Assembly: GCA_945897555.1 (NCBI GenBank)
Contig: CAMDGF010000008.1
Location: forward strand, 1-57,906
DNA: 57,906 bases
Source of the DNA: Klebsiella pneumoniae
GTDB taxonomy: Bacteria; Pseudomonadota; Gammaproteobacteria; Burkholderiales; UBA3065
Reading direction: 5' to 3'
Positions 43,149 to 51,949 of the stretch are shown one piece after another (positions within the stretch are counted from its first letter, which is position 1; the number at the start of each line of letters is the position of its first letter). Both the position numbers and the translations under genes were made by a program. The notes under the pieces are model-generated. The model ran no database searches and was not told where the DNA came from. It was given only the letters and a program-made list of their open reading frames with translations.

Positions 43149-43766
43149 TCAGGTGGGGTCTGCCGGGTCGTCGAGCGCATCGAGCAGGGCGCGCACCGCC
43201 TCGACGTCGGCCCGCTCAGCGCGATGCCCGTTCTGCCGCGGACGGTCGTTGCGGTCACGCGGTTCCAGCACCTCAAGGTTGACCACCGTGTCATCCACGA
43301 AGACCGAGAGCACCGGGACCCGCCGCACTTCTCCGCGCAAGGTCCGCTTGCGCTCGCCCGGTTCGAACGGGATGCCGCGGTTGAGCAGGTCGATCTCGAC
43401 ATCCTTGTCGCTGTCGGCGTAGAGCAGCAGGTTGACATCCGATTCGGGGCCTGCGGTACCGTTGAGCACTGATCCGGTCAGTTGTGGCCGATATCGCTGC
43501 ATCTGTCCCATCACTTCGACCGCGATGCCGAGCAATTCGCGCAACAGGTCGGGATGGCTGTCGGTCTGGAACACCTCCCGGTAGGCACGCACCGCGGCCT
43601 CGATCTCGTCGTTGTTGGGCAATTGCTGCCGCTCCGAGGCGCCGAGCATCTTTGCCGCCTTGCGCTTGGCCAGGCCGTAGTCGTGCAACCCGTCTTCGGC
43701 GATCATGCGGGCCGCAGCCTGTGCGATGGCCTCGCGCAGCATGCGCGATGGGATGTCTCGGGTCAT
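43149..43766 (-). CDS. Conserved hypothetical protein, possible nucleotidyltransferase-like
   Basis: A 205-residue acidic protein of unknown function. The first half (MTRDIPSRMLREAIAQAAAR, YGLAKRKAAKMLG, NNDEIEAAVRAYREVF) is helical. The middle reads LTGSVLNGTAGPESDVNLLL (about residues 97-116), which recalls the GS-x(n)-SDh pattern of the nucleotidyltransferase superfamily, and is followed by alternating strands with paired acidic residues and a charged C-terminus. It lies upstream of rpsP on the same strand and 15 bases after the end of mrcA. Homologues in related bacteria are, as far as I recall, sometimes named UDP-N-acetylmuramate ligases, but no Mur ligase motif is seen. Confidence 0.75.
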   Translation of the reverse strand: MTRDIPSRMLREAIAQAAARMIAEDGLHDYGLAKRKAAKMLGASERQQLPNNDEIEAAVRAYREVFQTDSHPDLLRELLGIAVEVMGQMQRYRPQLTGSVLNGTAGPESDVNLLLYADSDKDVEIDLLNRGIPFEPGERKRTLRGEVRRVPVLSVFVDDTVVNLEVLEPRDRNDRPRQNGHRAERADVEAVRALLDALDDPADPT

Positions 43767-43781
43767 CGTCGGTGTCCGGTC

Positions 43782-46073
43782 TCAGTTGGGCGGTGGCGGC
43801 TCGGCTGCATCGCCAGGCGAGCCGTCGGGGACGTCCTCCTGGTAGAAGAATTCGGTGAGGCCGTAGCTCGAAAAGCGGCCGCTGCCAGGGTCGATCAAGG
43901 CGGTGGCGATGCCAGCGGGCTCCGCCATCTCCGTCTCCGGTATGCCTTGCAACGCGACTCGCATGTAGTCGATCCAGATCGGCAGCGCGGCGACACCGCC
44001 GGTCTCTTTCGGGCCAAGGCTCTTGGGCTGGTCGTATCCGATCCAGCTCACGGCGACCAGCCGGGGTGTGTAGCCGGCGAACCACGCATCGACATTGTCG
44101 TTGGTGGTGCCAGTCTTGCCCGCCAGATCGCTGCGGCCGAGGCTGAGCGCCCGGGTCGCGGTGCCGGAACGGACCACATCCTTGAGCAGGCTGGTCATCA
44201 ACCAGGCATTGCGCGGTTCGATCACTTGCTCGGCCGTGTTCCCGACCTGCACGGGTTGCGCCTGCGCCAGCAGGCGTCCCTTGCTGTCGAGGATCTTCTT
44301 GACCAGATAGGGCTTCACCCGGTAGCCGCCATTGGCCAGCACCGCGTAGGCCTCGACCATCTGCATCGGCGTCACGGCACCCGACCCGAGTGCCAGACTC
44401 AGGTAGGCGGGGTTGCGGCGTGCATCAAAGCCGAACCGGGTGATCCATTCCTGCGCAAACAGCGGCGTGACGGTTTGCAGCACACGGATCGCCACCATGT
44501 TCTTGGACTTCGCCAGTGCCACGCGCAATCGTAACGGCCCTTCGAACTTGCCGTCGTAGTTCTGCGGCGTCCACGCGCTGCTGCCGGTCACGCTGGCCTC
44601 GAAATGCAGGGGGGCGTCTTCGACCAGCGTCGCTGGCGTAAAGCCCTTCTCCAGCGCCGCCGAGTAGATGAAGGGCTTGAACGTCGAGCCGGGCTGACGC
44701 CATGCCTGGGTGACGTGGTTGAACTGGTTGCGGGTGGCATCGAGACCGCCGGCGAGGGCGCGGATGGCGCCGTCAAAGGGGTCGATGGAGACGATGGCAG
44801 CTTCTGCTTCCGGCAACTGACGCAGCTTCCAACTGCCGTCCTCACTTTGCTTGAGCCAGACTTCGGCACCCCGTTGCAGACGTCTACCCGCCGGTGCCTT
44901 GTCGCCGATCCAGTTCTTGACCATGCCAAGCCCGTCGCCGCTCAGGGTCAGGTTGTCGCCGAGACGGGTACGCACCTTGACCTCGCGCGCATCCACCGCA
45001 AGGACGATCGCTGGTTGCATGCCAGCCACCGGGAGCGCGTCTTGCAGCACCTCGTCGGCCGCTTTCTCTGCGAGTGTCGGCACGTCGGGCAGACGCACGG
45101 TGCGGGTCGGACCGCGGTAACCACGACGCTCGTCGTAGTCGAGCAGGCCTTGGCGCAGCGCCGTCTGCGCTGCTGTCTGGTGTGTCGAAAGGATGGTCGT
45201 GTGTACGGTGATGCCGCTGTTGTAGGCCGCCTCGCCGTAGCGCTCGTAGATGTCGCGGCGGACCATCTCCGCGACGAAATCCGCCGACTCGCCAGCCGTC
45301 AGCCGCGCTGCGCGCACATTGATCGGCTGCGCCTTTGCCGCCTCGAGTTGCGCCTCGGTGATGTGCCCCAGCGAGCCCATGCGCTCAAGCACGTAGTTCA
45401 TGCGGGCCCGAGCGCGTCGGGGGTTGGTGATGGGGTTGCCGGTAGAAGGGGCCTTGGGCAGTCCGGCGAGCATGGCTGTCTCGGCCAGGCTGAGCTGCTT
45501 GAGGTCTTTGCCGAAGTAGGTCCGGGCCGCTGCTGCGAAGCCGTAACTGCGTTGCCCAAGGTAGATCTGGTTGATGTACAGCTCGAGGATCTGGTCCTTG
45601 CTCAGATTCGATTCGATCTTGTAGGAGAGCAGAGCCTCGTTGAATTTGCGCGTGAGTGTGCGCTCACTCGAGAGAAAGAAGTTCTTGGCCACCTGCATGG
45701 TGATGGTGCTGGCGCCCTGGCGGGTCTCGCCGGCCACGAAGTTGGCCAGCATGGCGCGCAGGACGCCGGCGTAGTCGATGCCGCCATGCTGGTAGAAGCG
45801 CTCGTCCTCGGCCGCCAGAATGGCATCCACCAAGGGCCGCGGGACATCCTTGAAGCGCACTACGGAGCGGCGTTCCTCGCCGAACTCGCCGATCAGCTTG
45901 CCGTCCTCGGACAGGATGCGCAGCGGCAGCTTGGGCCGGTAGTCGGTGAGGACCTCGAGCGAGGGCAGCTTGGGGTAGGTGATCAGCGCAGCAAAGGCCC
46001 CCAGCATGCCGCCGCTCAGGACCAGCGTGGTGGCGACGAGGGCGAGGCCGAGCAGCAGTCTTTTGGGCTTCAA
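43782..46073 (-). CDS. mrcA: Penicillin-binding protein 1A (bifunctional transglycosylase/transpeptidase)
   Basis: A 763-residue peptidoglycan synthase anchored by one N-terminal membrane segment (LLLGLALVATTLVLSGGMLG). The GT51 glycosyltransferase part has EDERFYQHGGIDYAGVLRA with the catalytic glutamate (about residue 82) and GASTITMQVAKNFFLS. The transpeptidase part has the catalytic serine in GSTFKPFIYSAALEKG, the SKN triad and KTGTTND. The start appears to be TTG, giving MKPKRLLLG; no nearby ATG or GTG with a ribosome-binding site is seen. It is divergent from pilM across 133 bases, as in many beta- and gammaproteobacteria. Confidence 0.95.
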   Translation of the reverse strand: MKPKRLLLGLALVATTLVLSGGMLGAFAALITYPKLPSLEVLTDYRPKLPLRILSEDGKLIGEFGEERRSVVRFKDVPRPLVDAILAAEDERFYQHGGIDYAGVLRAMLANFVAGETRQGASTITMQVAKNFFLSSERTLTRKFNEALLSYKIESNLSKDQILELYINQIYLGQRSYGFAAAARTYFGKDLKQLSLAETAMLAGLPKAPSTGNPITNPRRARARMNYVLERMGSLGHITEAQLEAAKAQPINVRAARLTAGESADFVAEMVRRDIYERYGEAAYNSGITVHTTILSTHQTAAQTALRQGLLDYDERRGYRGPTRTVRLPDVPTLAEKAADEVLQDALPVAGMQPAIVLAVDAREVKVRTRLGDNLTLSGDGLGMVKNWIGDKAPAGRRLQRGAEVWLKQSEDGSWKLRQLPEAEAAIVSIDPFDGAIRALAGGLDATRNQFNHVTQAWRQPGSTFKPFIYSAALEKGFTPATLVEDAPLHFEASVTGSSAWTPQNYDGKFEGPLRLRVALAKSKNMVAIRVLQTVTPLFAQEWITRFGFDARRNPAYLSLALGSGAVTPMQMVEAYAVLANGGYRVKPYLVKKILDSKGRLLAQAQPVQVGNTAEQVIEPRNAWLMTSLLKDVVRSGTATRALSLGRSDLAGKTGTTNDNVDAWFAGYTPRLVAVSWIGYDQPKSLGPKETGGVAALPIWIDYMRVALQGIPETEMAEPAGIATALIDPGSGRFSSYGLTEFFYQEDVPDGSPGDAAEPPPPN

Positions 46074-46157
46074 GTGGGATTCCGGCGTGGCGGGAACGGC
46101 GCGACCCTGACGTTGATGGGGTATCGGTCGGATGACGAATTCTCAGACCGGCCCGAT

Positions 46158-46171
46158 TGGATTGCAATCCA
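46158..46171. promoter_or_regulatory. Perfect 14-base palindrome between mrcA and pilM
   Basis: TGGATTGCAATCCA is perfectly self-complementary and lies in the divergent mrcA/pilM intergenic region, about 36 bases before pilM. A second short palindrome, TCGTACGA, lies 12 bases further on. Such symmetry suits a dimeric repressor or activator, but no regulator gene is nearby. Confidence 0.4.
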
Positions 46172-46206
46172 GCACATCGCGAATCGTACGACAGGGGTCG
46201 TGACAA

Positions 46207-47181
46207 ATGTTTCCGGTGCAGTCCAAGCGGCTGTTGCAGCACGTCCGCCAGCGTTTGCCGGCCGTTGCAGTCGGCATCGATGTCGGGCGCTCGGTCATCC
46301 GGGTCGCCACCTTGCTCGGGTCGCCGCGCGGCATCGAGCTGGCGGGGCTGGCCTCCGCGCCGGTCACCTCCCTTCAAGGTGCGGCGGGCGAGGTGCCCCT
46401 GCTTCGCCAGACGGTCGAGCGGGCCTGCCGGCACGCATCGTGTTGGCCGAGGCGGCCAGCCATGGCGGTGGCCGCTGGCAACGTGCTGGCGCGTGCACTG
46501 CAGGTCCCGCTGGAGGTCGACGATGAGGCGGTCAGCGAGCTGGTCGAGCGCGCCGCACGTCAGCTGCCGGTGGCTGCGGCGGACCTGAGCGTGGCTTGGG
46601 CCGTGCCTGGCGACTCGGCTGAGGCTCCCTCCGCAGGCACCTCGAGCCGTCCGGTCCTCATGGTGGCGGCGCGACGGGAGGCTGTGCTGGCGCGACAGTC
46701 CCTTGCCGCGCGTGCGGGGCTCGGTCGAGTGCCGATCGAGGTCGACCTGTTTGCCAGCCTGCGCGCCGCCGCGGCCGCCTGGCAAGACTCCGGGGTGCCT
46801 GGGGCGGTCCACTTGCTGGTCGATGCCGGCCTAGATTCGGTCCGCGCCGTGGCATCTTGCGGACAAGGGCAACTGCCGAGCTTCCGTGTCGTTCCGGCGC
46901 CGCGATCGTGCACCACCGCCCAGCTCGCCAGCGCAGTCGCCGAAGCCCTGCATGGGCTGCGCTCGCCCACGCCGGCAGTCGCTCAGGTCGTCATCCTGTC
47001 AGGTGGTCGTGCCGGTGCTGAGGGTCTCGCGCTGGCCATCACCTCGCTCACCGGGCTGTCGTGCTGCTTTGCCGAGCCCTTTGCCGGGCTGGCCGACCCG
47101 CGCGGACTTGCGCCGATTTCAGGCCCGTCGGCGGCCGTGTGGTCGTGCGCCATCGGCCTCGCGCGCCGGGGTTTGGCATGA
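46207..47181 (+). CDS. pilM: Type IV pilus assembly ATPase-like protein PilM (divergent)
   Basis: A 324-residue cytoplasmic actin-like protein of the type IV pilus alignment complex. The phosphate motif VAVGIDVGRSVIRVATL (about residues 20-36), GRVPIEVDLFASLRAAA and the C-terminal glycine-rich loop VVILSGGRAGAEGLALA fit PilM, but similarity to standard PilM appears low. It starts the rightward pilM-N-OP-Q-aroKB set and its stop overlaps the pilN ATG (ATGA). The position next to mrcA is the usual place for this cluster. Confidence 0.82.
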   Translation: MFPVQSKRLLQHVRQRLPAVAVGIDVGRSVIRVATLLGSPRGIELAGLASAPVTSLQGAAGEVPLLRQTVERACRHASCWPRRPAMAVAAGNVLARALQVPLEVDDEAVSELVERAARQLPVAAADLSVAWAVPGDSAEAPSAGTSSRPVLMVAARREAVLARQSLAARAGLGRVPIEVDLFASLRAAAAAWQDSGVPGAVHLLVDAGLDSVRAVASCGQGQLPSFRVVPAPRSCTTAQLASAVAEALHGLRSPTPAVAQVVILSGGRAGAEGLALAITSLTGLSCCFAEPFAGLADPRGLAPISGPSAAVWSCAIGLARRGLA

Positions 47182-47726
47182 GGCCGATCGACCTCGCCGA
47201 TCCGACAGCGCCGATCACGCCACCACCGGCGCACCTGCTGCAGCCGGCGGTCCTGTTGCTGGTGCTCGCTCCGCTGGGATCGGTGGCGGTGCTGCAGCAC
47301 GCGCGATCGGAGGCATTGCTGCGCAGCGATGCCCTGCAGCAGGCCATCATCAGGGCCGAAGCGGCGGTTGCCGAGCATGCGGAAGCCCAGCGCCGCATCC
47401 AGTGGTATCAGGCCGTGCTCGACGGTGTCGACAGCCTGCATGGGGCCAACACGGCGACGCTGGCGCTGCTGCCAGCCATCTCCCGACACCTCCCATCGGG
47501 CATCCGCTTTTCCGAGCTATCGATCGATGCCAGAAGCATCCGCATCGCGGGCAGTGCACGCGCCCCAGCGGAGGTCTCGCAGTGGCTCGGTCACGCTTCC
47601 ATGAGCACGCCCGGGCTGCGCTGGGACGGCCCCGAGATCCGCGATGCTGCAGCCGAGCCCGGTCAGGTCGGTTTCGGTCTGCACATCCGGCGTCAATCAC
47701 TGGCCGTACGCGTGCCAGCACCATGA
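47178..47726 (+). CDS. pilN: Type IV pilus inner-membrane protein PilN (divergent)
   Basis: A 182-residue bitopic protein with one membrane segment (PAVLLLVLAPLGSVAVL, about residues 23-39) followed by a coiled coil (AIIRAEAAVAEHAEAQRR) and a ferredoxin-like periplasmic domain with LPSGIRFSELSIDARSIRIA. Position and shape identify PilN. The short cytoplasmic tail reads MRPIDLADPTAP, not the INLLPWR-like motif by which typical PilN binds PilM. The ATG overlaps pilM and the stop overlaps the pilO start. Confidence 0.8.
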   Translation: MRPIDLADPTAPITPPPAHLLQPAVLLLVLAPLGSVAVLQHARSEALLRSDALQQAIIRAEAAVAEHAEAQRRIQWYQAVLDGVDSLHGANTATLALLPAISRHLPSGIRFSELSIDARSIRIAGSARAPAEVSQWLGHASMSTPGLRWDGPEIRDAAAEPGQVGFGLHIRRQSLAVRVPAP

Positions 47727-48718
47727 CCCGAGCCACCATCGACCTAGAGGCCGCAGTGGCCACTGCGCCGACCGATGGCGCATCCGTGACGCGTCTGTCC
47801 AGCCGCGAGCGGGCTTTGCTCTGGGCGCCTTGGGGGGTTCTGGCGGTGTGCGCGGGCTGCTCACTGCTGCTGGCGGCCGACTCGTTGCGGCGCTTGCTCG
47901 AGGTAGGGTCGACGCTCGATCGGCAGCACCAGACGCTGCAGAGAGCCGACCTTCATGGACGCTCGGAAGGCGATCCGTCGAGGGCTGACCTGCCAGCGCA
48001 TATGACCGCCTTGACTGAGGCCGTGGCACAGTCGGTGATGGCGGCCCCTGGCCTGCTCGCTCACTTTGAAGCGCTCGCAGCTGACGCCGGAGTGACCATG
48101 TTGCAGTTCGTGCCGGAGGCCACTGCGACCGACACGCCCTCGCCGATGCGCTTGCGGCTGAATGTGCAGGGCTCGTTGTCCGGAGTCGACGGCTTCCTCA
48201 CAGATATGGATCGACCGGCACTTGCCATCGAGCTGTTGGCGTTGCGCTTTGCGCCCGGGTCTGCGGCCGGCACGGTCCTTTGCGAGCTGACCGTGCAGAT
48301 CCACGACCAGGAAGGGCTTGCGGAATTGGGCCGTTTGCACGCTACGAGCTCTGTGGTGACGGGCGAGCGGCCGGAGGCGCTCGTGCCAGAAGCCCTTCTG
48401 AGCAGCGCAGCCGGGCCGCATGCTGCACCTTCTGCCAGGGCCAAGCCGGTCGCCAACGATCCGGGTCACCGTACGCCGAAGCCCGATGCGCTGGCAGGTG
48501 TACGGCTGGCGGGGATCCTGCGTCAGGGCGACCGGCTCGCCGCACTGCTCGAAGTCCCCGGCGAGGGGTTGCGCATGTTCGGTCTGGCTGACCCGCTCGG
48601 CGCCAGCGGATTCAGGCTCGCAGGTGCCGGCGTGGCGAGTGTGGTGCTGGCCAGCGCCACCGGTGAGCGACGCACGCTGTGGCTTGCCGGGTCTGACGAG
48701 GCAGGGCCGTGGAAGTGA
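47723..48718 (+). CDS. PilO-PilP fusion protein of the type IV pilus assembly
   Basis: A 331-residue protein. Residues about 32-52 form a membrane anchor (LLWAPWGVLAVCAGCSLLLA), followed by a coiled coil and a PilO-like domain with MRLRLNVQGSLSGVDGFL. After a Pro/Ala-rich linker (about residues 220-262), the last 65 residues (GVRLAGILRQGDRLAALLEV onward) look like the PilP/GspC homology region. No separate pilP lies before pilQ, which overlaps this gene by 10 bases. The fusion call is inference from size and pattern. Confidence 0.72.
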   Translation: MTRATIDLEAAVATAPTDGASVTRLSSRERALLWAPWGVLAVCAGCSLLLAADSLRRLLEVGSTLDRQHQTLQRADLHGRSEGDPSRADLPAHMTALTEAVAQSVMAAPGLLAHFEALAADAGVTMLQFVPEATATDTPSPMRLRLNVQGSLSGVDGFLTDMDRPALAIELLALRFAPGSAAGTVLCELTVQIHDQEGLAELGRLHATSSVVTGERPEALVPEALLSSAAGPHAAPSARAKPVANDPGHRTPKPDALAGVRLAGILRQGDRLAALLEVPGEGLRMFGLADPLGASGFRLAGAGVASVVLASATGERRTLWLAGSDEAGPWK

Positions 48719-50241
48719 GGCACGTTGGCTGCGCGCTCCTCGCCTGTCTGGTGCTGCAGCCGGGCGCTGCCATGGCCGAGACATCGTCACCGCGCGCGGG
48801 GCCTGTTGCGGGCACCCTGCCAGCCGTAGCCAGCATCAACGAGTCGGCGGGCATCAGTCTGCAATTCAGTCAGGCTGACATCCGCGCTGTACTCGAGGCG
48901 ATCGCCGATTTCTCGGGGCTCGGCATCGTCGCTGCGGAGTCGGTCGAAGGGCGCGTCAGCCTGCGCGTGCGGGACGTGCCTTGGCAGACCGCGCTGGATC
49001 TGGTTCTACTGAGTCGAGACCTCGAGCAGAGGCGCGTCGGCGATCTCATCCTCGTGGCGCCGCGACAGGAGTTGCTCGAGCGGGAGCGTCAGTTGCAGGC
49101 CCTTGAGGCGCAGCGCGCCGATCTGGAGCCGATCATCGGCGAGAGTATCCAGCTGCACTATCAGCGCGCCGAGGCGTTTCGGCTATTGCTGGGCGAGCAG
49201 GGCAATCGCGTGCTGTCGAAACGCGGTGTGGTCATCGCCGATGCTCGCACCAACCGCATCTTCGTGCAGGACACAGCCGTACGTCTGGCTGAGGTCCGTC
49301 GGCTGGTGGCCGACACCGACATCCCTTTGCGACAGGTCATGATCGAGGCGCGCATCGTCGAGGCCGCCGACACCTTTGGCCGCAATCTTGGCGCGCGTCT
49401 CGGCGTCAATGACATGTCGAACGCCCGCGGAAGCACGCCCGGCATCGGCGGCGGTGTGCGGCTCCTGCCGGGAGGGGGGCTGCCCGGGGCCGGCGGAGTC
49501 GCTGGTCAGTCCGGTCAGTATGACCTGCCTGCCAACACGCTGGTCGAGCCACCCACATTGGGTCCGGCGGTCGATGCGCTGGCGCAGTCGCTCTGGGTCA
49601 ACCTGCCGGCTGCTGCCATCCGTGGCGCTGCACCCGGCGCCTTCAGCCTCGCCCTGTTCGACGCTGGGCTCACCCGCTTCTTGAACCTCGAGGTCACGGC
49701 GCTCGAGGCTGATGGTCGTGGGCGCATCGTCTCCAGTCCGCGTGTCATCGCGGCGGACCAGGAGGAGGCCGTGATCGAGCAGGGCACCGAGATCCCGTTC
49801 CAGCTGGCGACGTCCAGCGGGGCCACTGCAGTCACCTTCAAAAAAGCCACCCTGTCGCTGCGCGTCCGTCCGCAGATCACTCCGGATAACCACATCATCA
49901 TGAATTTGCGAGTGAACAAGGATTCCCCCAATTTTGTGAATGTCACGGCGTTCGGTCCGCCGATCGACACGCGACAGATCCAGACCCAGGTGCGCACTCA
50001 GAACGGTGGCACGGTGGTCATCGGCGGCATCCTCACCGAGTCCGAGCAGAACAACCGCGCGGGCATCCCATGGCTTGCCGGTCTGCCCGCCATCGGACGG
50101 CTTTTTCGCAGCAACAGTGCGCAGCGCGACAAGACAGAGCTGCTGATCTTCGTCACTCCGCGGATCGTCGAGCAAGCGCCGATCGTCGCGCCTGGGCCTG
50201 CCCATGGAGCGACCCCGCAGTGGCCAGCCGCGTCAGACTGA
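48709..50241 (+). CDS. pilQ: Type IV pilus secretin PilQ (short form)
   Basis: A 510-residue outer-membrane secretin with a signal peptide (about residues 1-23). After a short linker come an STN/N0-like segment (ISLQFSQADIRAVLEAIADF), an N1-type region with TNRIFVQDTAVRLAEVRRLV, and the secretin domain (GRIVSSPRVIAADQEEAVIE, GTEIPFQLATSSGATAV, TVVIGGILTESEQNNRAGIP and RSNSAQRDKTELLIFVTPRI). The AMIN repeats found at the start of standard PilQ proteins, usually about 700 residues long, are missing. A GTG at 48715 is the alternative start. aroK and aroB follow, the classical order. Confidence 0.88.
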   Translation: MEVRHVGCALLACLVLQPGAAMAETSSPRAGPVAGTLPAVASINESAGISLQFSQADIRAVLEAIADFSGLGIVAAESVEGRVSLRVRDVPWQTALDLVLLSRDLEQRRVGDLILVAPRQELLERERQLQALEAQRADLEPIIGESIQLHYQRAEAFRLLLGEQGNRVLSKRGVVIADARTNRIFVQDTAVRLAEVRRLVADTDIPLRQVMIEARIVEAADTFGRNLGARLGVNDMSNARGSTPGIGGGVRLLPGGGLPGAGGVAGQSGQYDLPANTLVEPPTLGPAVDALAQSLWVNLPAAAIRGAAPGAFSLALFDAGLTRFLNLEVTALEADGRGRIVSSPRVIAADQEEAVIEQGTEIPFQLATSSGATAVTFKKATLSLRVRPQITPDNHIIMNLRVNKDSPNFVNVTAFGPPIDTRQIQTQVRTQNGGTVVIGGILTESEQNNRAGIPWLAGLPAIGRLFRSNSAQRDKTELLIFVTPRIVEQAPIVAPGPAHGATPQWPAASD

Positions 50242-50295
50242 CCGGGTCCGCGCCGTGACCCGAGATGCGCCGGGCGCCTCGTTTAGAATGCGGCC

Positions 50296-50856
50296 ATGTC
50301 CGCTGTCACGCGAATCTTCCTCGTCGGTCTCATGGGCGCCGGTAAATCGACGGTGGGCCGCCTGCTCGCGCGCGAATTCGGGCTGACTTTCGTCGACAGC
50401 GACCACGAGATCGAGGCGCGCAATGGCGTGCCCATCGCCACCATCTTCGAACTCGAGGGTGAGGCCGGTTTCCGTGCGCGCGAGCGCAAGGTCATCGAGG
50501 AACTCACGTGTCGCGACCATATCGTCCTTGCCACAGGCGGCGGCGCCATCATCGACCCCGATAACCGCCGGGATCTGGGAGGGCGCGGTTTTGTCATCTA
50601 CCTGCATGCCCGGCCGGAGAGCCTGTTCGTGCGCTTGCGCAACGACCGTGCCCGCCCCCTGTTGCAGACCGCCGATCCTCGTGCGCGCCTCGTCGAGCTC
50701 TATGACGAGCGCGACCCTTGGTATCGCGAGGTCGCTGATCTGGTGGTCGAGACGGGTCGCCAGAGCGCGGGCAAACTGGCCCGGCAGATCGCCGCGCGCT
50801 TCTCTCCGCCACGGGTCGAGGACGTCTCCGGGGGGGTGCCTGCATGCAATCCCTGA
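50296..50856 (+). CDS. aroK: Shikimate kinase
   Basis: Phosphorylates shikimate in aromatic amino acid synthesis. The 186-residue protein has the P-loop [15 protein letters not shown] (residues about 11-25), [11 protein letters not shown] (substrate site), [19 protein letters not shown] and RPLLQT with the LID arginine. AroK supplies chorismate and hence the PabB substrate. It starts 54 bases after pilQ; its end overlaps aroB by 13 bases. Confidence 0.96.
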   Translation: MSAVTRIFLVGLMGAGKSTVGRLLAREFGLTFVDSDHEIEARNGVPIATIFELEGEAGFRARERKVIEELTCRDHIVLATGGGAIIDPDNRRDLGGRGFVIYLHARPESLFVRLRNDRARPLLQTADPRARLVELYDERDPWYREVADLVVETGRQSAGKLARQIAARFSPPRVEDVSGGVPACNP

Positions 50857-51938
50857 CCGTCGCGCTGGGCGACCGCAGCTACCCGATCCATATCGGGCCC
50901 GGGCTGCTCGGCCAGGCCGACCTCATCGTGCCGCACTTGGCTGCGCCGAGTGTCGCCATCGTCTCCAACACCACGGTGGCACCCCTCTATCTGGCCCGTC
51001 TGGCCGAACCGCTGCGTCAGGCGGGGGTGTCTGTCACCGAGGTGGTCTTGCCCGACGGTGAGGCCTACAAGACCCTCGACACCCTCGATCAGGTGTTCGA
51101 TGCCCTGTTGCGGGCGCGCTGCGAGCGCAAGACCACCCTGATCGCTCTCGGCGGTGGCGTCATCGGCGACCTCACCGGCTTTGCCGCTGCAAGCTACCTG
51201 CGCGGCGTGCCCTTCATTCAGGTGCCGACGACCCTTTTGTCGCAGGTTGATTCCTCGGTCGGTGGCAAGACAGGCGTCAACCACGCGCTCGGCAAGAACA
51301 TGATCGGCGCCTTCTACCAGCCGCGGTTGGTTCTGGCCGACACGGATACGCTGCGGACACTGCCTGATGCCGAACTGGCCGCCGGGCTGGCGGAGGTCAT
51401 CAAATACGGCCTGATCCGCGATCTGCCTTTTCTGGAGTGGCTCGAGGCAAAGATGCCAGCGCTGGTCGCCCGCGACACCGATGCGCTGATCGAGGCGATC
51501 CTGCGATCCTGCCGCAACAAAGCCGAGGTGGTGGCTGAGGACGAGCATGAAGGAGGGGTGCGCGCGCTTCTCAACCTCGGTCACACCTTCGGCCATGCCA
51601 TCGAGACCGCGGCCGGTTATGGCAACTGGCTGCACGGACATGCGGTGGCGGCCGGCACGTTGCTGGCGGCGGAGACCTCGCTCGGCTTGGGCTGGATCGG
51701 CGAGGCGGATGTGGCCCGCATCGAAGCTTTGTTCCGTCGCGCCGGGTTGCCGGTGCGCGCGCCCGATTACGGGGCCGAGCGCTACTTCGAGCTGATGGCG
51801 CAGGACAAGAAGGTCGAAGCCGGTCGCATCCGCTTCGTGCTGCTCAAGGCGATCGGTCAGGCAGTGCTCAGCGCACAGGTGCCGCGCGAGCTTCTGCAGA
51901 GCGTCCTGACGGGCCGTTTCATTCAGCCGAACGCCTGA
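50844..51938 (+). CDS. aroB: 3-Dehydroquinate synthase
   Basis: NAD- and metal-dependent enzyme converting DAHP to 3-dehydroquinate. The 364-residue protein has [39 protein letters not shown], the [20 protein letters not shown] loop, EVIKYGLI, and the metal site [12 protein letters not shown] with HGHAVAAG. Overlaps aroK (13 bases) and converges on the DegS-like gene across about 11 bases. AroK-AroB together are the usual partners of the pilMNOPQ cluster. Confidence 0.97.
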   Translation: MQSLTVALGDRSYPIHIGPGLLGQADLIVPHLAAPSVAIVSNTTVAPLYLARLAEPLRQAGVSVTEVVLPDGEAYKTLDTLDQVFDALLRARCERKTTLIALGGGVIGDLTGFAAASYLRGVPFIQVPTTLLSQVDSSVGGKTGVNHALGKNMIGAFYQPRLVLADTDTLRTLPDAELAAGLAEVIKYGLIRDLPFLEWLEAKMPALVARDTDALIEAILRSCRNKAEVVAEDEHEGGVRALLNLGHTFGHAIETAAGYGNWLHGHAVAAGTLLAAETSLGLGWIGEADVARIEALFRRAGLPVRAPDYGAERYFELMAQDKKVEAGRIRFVLLKAIGQAVLSAQVPRELLQSVLTGRFIQPNA

Positions 51939-51949
51939 GAGGCTGGGGT

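Noticed and set aside
43149-43766. UDP-N-acetylmuramate-alanine ligase
   Set aside because: No ATP-binding GxGKT or Mur ligase motif is present and the protein is far too short.
44604-46526. A 640-codon open frame on the plus strand opposite mrcA
   Set aside because: It is a shadow of PBP1A on the other strand; the translation has no recognisable motifs and the mrcA frame has all of its catalytic motifs.
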